From Tsukamurella tyrosinosolvens (GTDB lineage Bacteria; Actinomycetota; Actinomycetes; Mycobacteriales; Mycobacteriaceae): a DNA stretch of 64,000 nt. This document shows positions 61,583 to 64,000 of this stretch, piece after piece; the stretch's first letter is position 1, and each line of letters opens with the position of its first letter. The notes under the pieces were generated by a model that made no database searches, was not told the origin of the DNA, and was given only the letters and a program-made list of their open reading frames with translations. The DNA is taken from positions 310,001 to 374,000 of the forward strand of contig NZ_FNSA01000003.1 in assembly GCF_900104775.1 (NCBI RefSeq), written 5' to 3'. The translations under genes and the position numbers were made by a program.

Positions 61583-62448
61583 GTGCCGAGGAGCTCTTCG
61601 CCGGGCATCGCGCGCTGCTGTTCTCCGTGGCGTACGAGATCCTGGGCAGCGTCGCGGACGCGGAGGACGTGCTGCAGGAGAGTTACCTGCGGTGGCGCGA
61701 GGTGGACCTCGACACCGTCGAGAACCCGCGGGCGTACCTGGCGCGCATCGTGACCCGGCAGGCGCTCAACGCCCTGCGGGCCGCATCGCGGCGGCGGGAG
61801 GAGTACGTGGGGCCGTGGCTGCCGGAGCCGCTGGAGGCACCGACGGGCGACGCGCCGGCCGAGCACGTGCTCACGGGCGAGGCGGTGACCACGGCGATGC
61901 TGCTGGTCCTGGAATCGCTGACGCCCACCGAGCGCGCGGTCTTCGTGCTGCGGGAGGTCTTCGATTTCGGCTACCCCGAGATCGCCGAGGCCGTCGGCAA
62001 GAGCGAGGCGACGGTGCGCCAGACGGCGCACCGCGCCCGCGGGCACGTGCGGGCCCGGCGACCGCGGGAGGTCGTGGATCCGGCGCAGGCGCAGGGCGTC
62101 GCCGAGCGGTTCGTGCTGGCGGCGGCGACGGGGGACGTGCAGGCGCTCATGGACCTCCTGGCGCCCGACGTCGTGTACCTGGGCGACGGCGGCGGGGTGG
62201 TCTCGGCCGCGCGGCGGCCGGTGCAGGGCGCGGACCGGGTGGCCCGGTTCGTCGCTGGGCTGTTCCGGAAGAGCGCCACGATGGGGGAGCTCGGGCTGCG
62301 GTTCGCGGTCTACAACGGCATGCCGGCGATGGTCGTGACGTTCGACGGGGTGGTCGACCAGGTCACCTGCATCGAGGTCGACGGTGGCGCGGTGACCGGC
62401 GTGTACACGGTGCGCAATCCGGACAAGTTGCGGCGAGTCATCGGATGA
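61579..62448 (+). CDS. ECF41-type RNA polymerase sigma factor with SnoaL-like tail (SigJ-like)
   Basis: A 289-residue sigma factor. Region 2 (LFSVAYEILGSVADAEDVLQESYLRW) and region 4 (LTPTERAVFVLREVFDFGYPEIAEAVG) are followed by a C-terminal SnoaL-like extension (from about residue 172) that contains the DGGG motif in YLGDGGGVVSAARRPV and ends with NPDKLRRV. Such fused tails replace an anti-sigma factor in ECF41 and regulate activity from within. The ATG at 61579 overlaps the stop of the oxidoreductase gene. It matches M. tuberculosis SigJ in layout. A promoter of ECF41 type lies ahead of the operon, suggesting autoregulation. Confidence 0.92.
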   Translation: MSAEELFAGHRALLFSVAYEILGSVADAEDVLQESYLRWREVDLDTVENPRAYLARIVTRQALNALRAASRRREEYVGPWLPEPLEAPTGDAPAEHVLTGEAVTTAMLLVLESLTPTERAVFVLREVFDFGYPEIAEAVGKSEATVRQTAHRARGHVRARRPREVVDPAQAQGVAERFVLAAATGDVQALMDLLAPDVVYLGDGGGVVSAARRPVQGADRVARFVAGLFRKSATMGELGLRFAVYNGMPAMVVTFDGVVDQVTCIEVDGGAVTGVYTVRNPDKLRRVIG

Positions 62449-62835
62449 CTACGGTAGGTCGGTGAACAGCGGTTCCCGCCACCGAGGTACGGAATCGTTC
62501 ACTAACTTTGTCGCCTTTGCGGCATTCCGTACGCGCGAAGTCTGAGTCGAACGGCGCGCTAATGAATGTGCGACCGCAAACCTGTGACTGACGTGCTACT
62601 CCACTAAAGGCTCTCGACCTGCATGTTTGCTGGCGATTGTGATGCCAGTCACGAAACGATAACGGTTGCATTTCGAAACGGATTTGCTACTGCCAGGTAG
62701 TGAATCCTGTGATTAATCTTCGCGGTGATCGAGGGTGACCACCGTTCCTTATCAGCGAGTGAACTCCCTCAGTCATCCGATCGCCGCCGACCCCCAGGCG
62801 CGTGGATCGTCACGTGAAGAACCCAGGAGAGACCT
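62449..62835. promoter_or_regulatory. A/T-richer upstream region with CRP-like site
   Basis: A 387-base gap holding no gene I can support. Its middle (about 62490-62750) is A/T-richer than the surroundings. TGTGA-TGCCAG-TCACG at 62638-62653 fits the CRP/GlxR consensus TGTGA-N6-TCACA in nine of ten half-site positions and sits about 180 bases before the start of the repeat protein. Other elements are not evident. Confidence 0.45.
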
Positions 62836-64000
62836 ATGCGTGCTGCCACCCTGCCCACGAACACCGCGCCCGTCGGAGGCACCCCGTTCAGCTGGAGCCG
62901 GACGGGGGTGATCACCCAGGCGCTGGCCGCGACCGTCCTCGCCGGCTCGCTGACGCTCACCGCCATGCCCTCGTCGAGCTTCCAGCTGCCGTCCCCCGCG
63001 CAGGTGCTCGCCGTGCCCGCGGCGGCGGCCCCACTGCGCATGGACGTGCAGATGACGAGCATCATCGACCTGCTGCCTCCAGGGGCGATCGCGGCGATGC
63101 TGGAGGACACCAGCTCGCAGAAGCTCGCCGACGCGATGGCACTGACGAATCCGGCGAAGGTCGCCGACATCATGTCGCGCATGGACCCGGCCAAGACCGC
63201 CAAGATCCTCGAGGCGATGCCCGCCGACAAGGTCGTCGCGATCATGAACCTGATGGACGAGAAGAAGCTGACGGCCATCGTCAACGGCCTGCCGCAGAAC
63301 AAGCTCAACACCATCGTCGCGGGCCTGTCCCAGGACAAGCTCAACGCGGTGGTCAAGGCGATCCCCGAGGCCAAGCTCATCGAGGTGGTCAAGAGCCTCG
63401 ACGACGCCACCCTCGGCAAGATCGTCGGCGCGCTGCCGACGGATCGCCTCGTCACCATCGTCTCCGGCCTCGATCAGCAGAAGCTCAAGGACCTCGTCGG
63501 GGGCATTCCCGCCGACGTCCTCGGCCCCGTGGTCGGAAGCCTCCCGGACGACAAGCTGGCGGCACTCGTCGGGCAGATCCCCGTCGACAAGCTGGGCGCG
63601 GTCGTCGCGACCCTCCCGCCCGCGACCATCGCCAAGCTGGTCGAGGGCCTGCCGACGTCCGTGCTGACCGAGGTGATCGGCACCGTCGACCCCGCGAAGA
63701 TCGGTCCCGCCGTCGCCGGTCTGTCGAACGACAAGCTCGCCGCCCTGGTCGGCTACATTCCGACCGACAAGCTGGCCGCCGTGGTCTCGGGCTTCGACGA
63801 GAAGAAGCTGGGCGAGATCGTCGGCCTCATCCCGGTCGAGAAGCTCGGCCCCGTGGTCGCCGGCCTGCCCGCCGACAAGCTGACCGCACTGGTCAAGCAG
63901 ATCCCCGTCGAGAAGCTCATCACCGTGGTCTCGGGCCTCGACGACAAGACCCTCAGCGAGCTGGTCAACGGCATCCCGGTCGAGAAGCTCGGCCCGATCG
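62836..64000 (+). CDS. Exported 12-residue-repeat (solenoid-like) protein, partial
   Basis: 388 residues are visible before the window ends with the frame still open. AGGAG precedes the ATG. A signal peptide (Arg at 22, hydrophobic 24-47, Ala-rich cleavage region near 61-66) leads to a mature chain in which, from Lys96 (base 63121) on, every 12 residues follow K-L-x-x-[IV]-V-x-x-[LI]-[PD]-x-[DEK], for example KLAALVGQIPVD and KLGPVVAGLPAD. 24 complete units plus the first five residues of a 25th fit without any gap; two looser units precede (residues 72-95). The pattern predicts short helices stacked into a right- or left-handed solenoid, like the N-terminal domain of MgtE, but longer and outside the cell. 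No other domain is visible. Function unknown. Confidence 0.88.
   Translation, partial: MRAATLPTNTAPVGGTPFSWSRTGVITQALAATVLAGSLTLTAMPSSSFQLPSPAQVLAVPAAAAPLRMDVQMTSIIDLLPPGAIAAMLEDTSSQKLADAMALTNPAKVADIMSRMDPAKTAKILEAMPADKVVAIMNLMDEKKLTAIVNGLPQNKLNTIVAGLSQDKLNAVVKAIPEAKLIEVVKSLDDATLGKIVGALPTDRLVTIVSGLDQQKLKDLVGGIPADVLGPVVGSLPDDKLAALVGQIPVDKLGAVVATLPPATIAKLVEGLPTSVLTEVIGTVDPAKIGPAVAGLSNDKLAALVGYIPTDKLAAVVSGFDEKKLGEIVGLIPVEKLGPVVAGLPADKLTALVKQIPVEKLITVVSGLDDKTLSELVNGIPVEKLGPI

Noticed and set aside
1-64000. Mobile elements, CRISPR arrays, tRNA or rRNA genes
   Set aside because: No transposase or integrase motifs, no spaced repeat arrays of CRISPR type, and no tRNA-like cloverleaf or rRNA sequence recognised by reading; a tRNAscan or ISfinder run would be the proper test.

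Overview
The window is high-GC DNA from a mycolic-acid-containing actinobacterium (order Mycobacteriales). The evidence is an MmpL3-type mycolate flippase beside an NYN-domain gene and trmB, an LprG-P55 lipid export pair, a GTP-type PEP carboxykinase, an EccA-type ATPase, a DesA3-type desaturase with its reductase, and many GTG starts. Gene content is closest to a Tsukamurella/Gordonia-like genome; the genus is an inference. I see no rRNA, tRNA, CRISPR array, transposase or phage gene.

Layout. 1-10.4 kb: housekeeping and stress genes: pirin, a penicillin-binding-protein-like lipoprotein without recognisable catalytic motifs, two membrane proteins, a MacS-type histidine kinase with a LuxR-type response regulator, a GlsB-like protein, a GAF-ANTAR regulator, aspA, and a secreted guanyl-specific RNase followed by its barstar-like inhibitor. 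10.4-14.8 kb: a G-rich repeat array, then a TetR repressor divergent from a reductase-desaturase operon with a palindromic operator between them. 14.8-20.9 kb: a copper amine oxidase and an APC permease facing a second permease and an IclR regulator. 20.9-22.8 kb: a secreted DUF3089 protein divergent from a TetR gene. 22.9-31.9 kb: envelope lipid export, with mmpL3, NYN gene and trmB on one strand and lprG, P55 and three poorly known genes on the other. 32.0-42.4 kb: one very large NRPS gene ending in a reductase domain, followed by pckG.

44.4-50.2 kb: an acyl-CoA ligase divergent from a thiolase, two MaoC-type hydratase subunits, an SDR and a double-TetR regulator, which together read as a beta-oxidation module. 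50.2-57.0 kb: a DUF2156 acyltransferase, a low-complexity secreted protein, a FAD monooxygenase, a HadA-like dehydratase subunit, an EccA-like AAA+ ATPase without other ESX genes, and a hypothetical gene. 57.0-62.4 kb: an ABC exporter of FtsE/FtsX (MacB) type, then a FAD/NAD oxidoreductase co-transcribed with an ECF41-type sigma factor and preceded by a match to the ECF41 promoter. 62.8 kb to the end: the start of an exported protein made of perfect 12-residue repeats, running off the window.

Most novel-looking items: the 12-residue repeat protein, the NRPS with an inactive-looking first condensation domain and a carrier protein lacking its own adenylation domain, the apparent ECF41 autoregulatory promoter, and several intergenic palindromes that look like operators.
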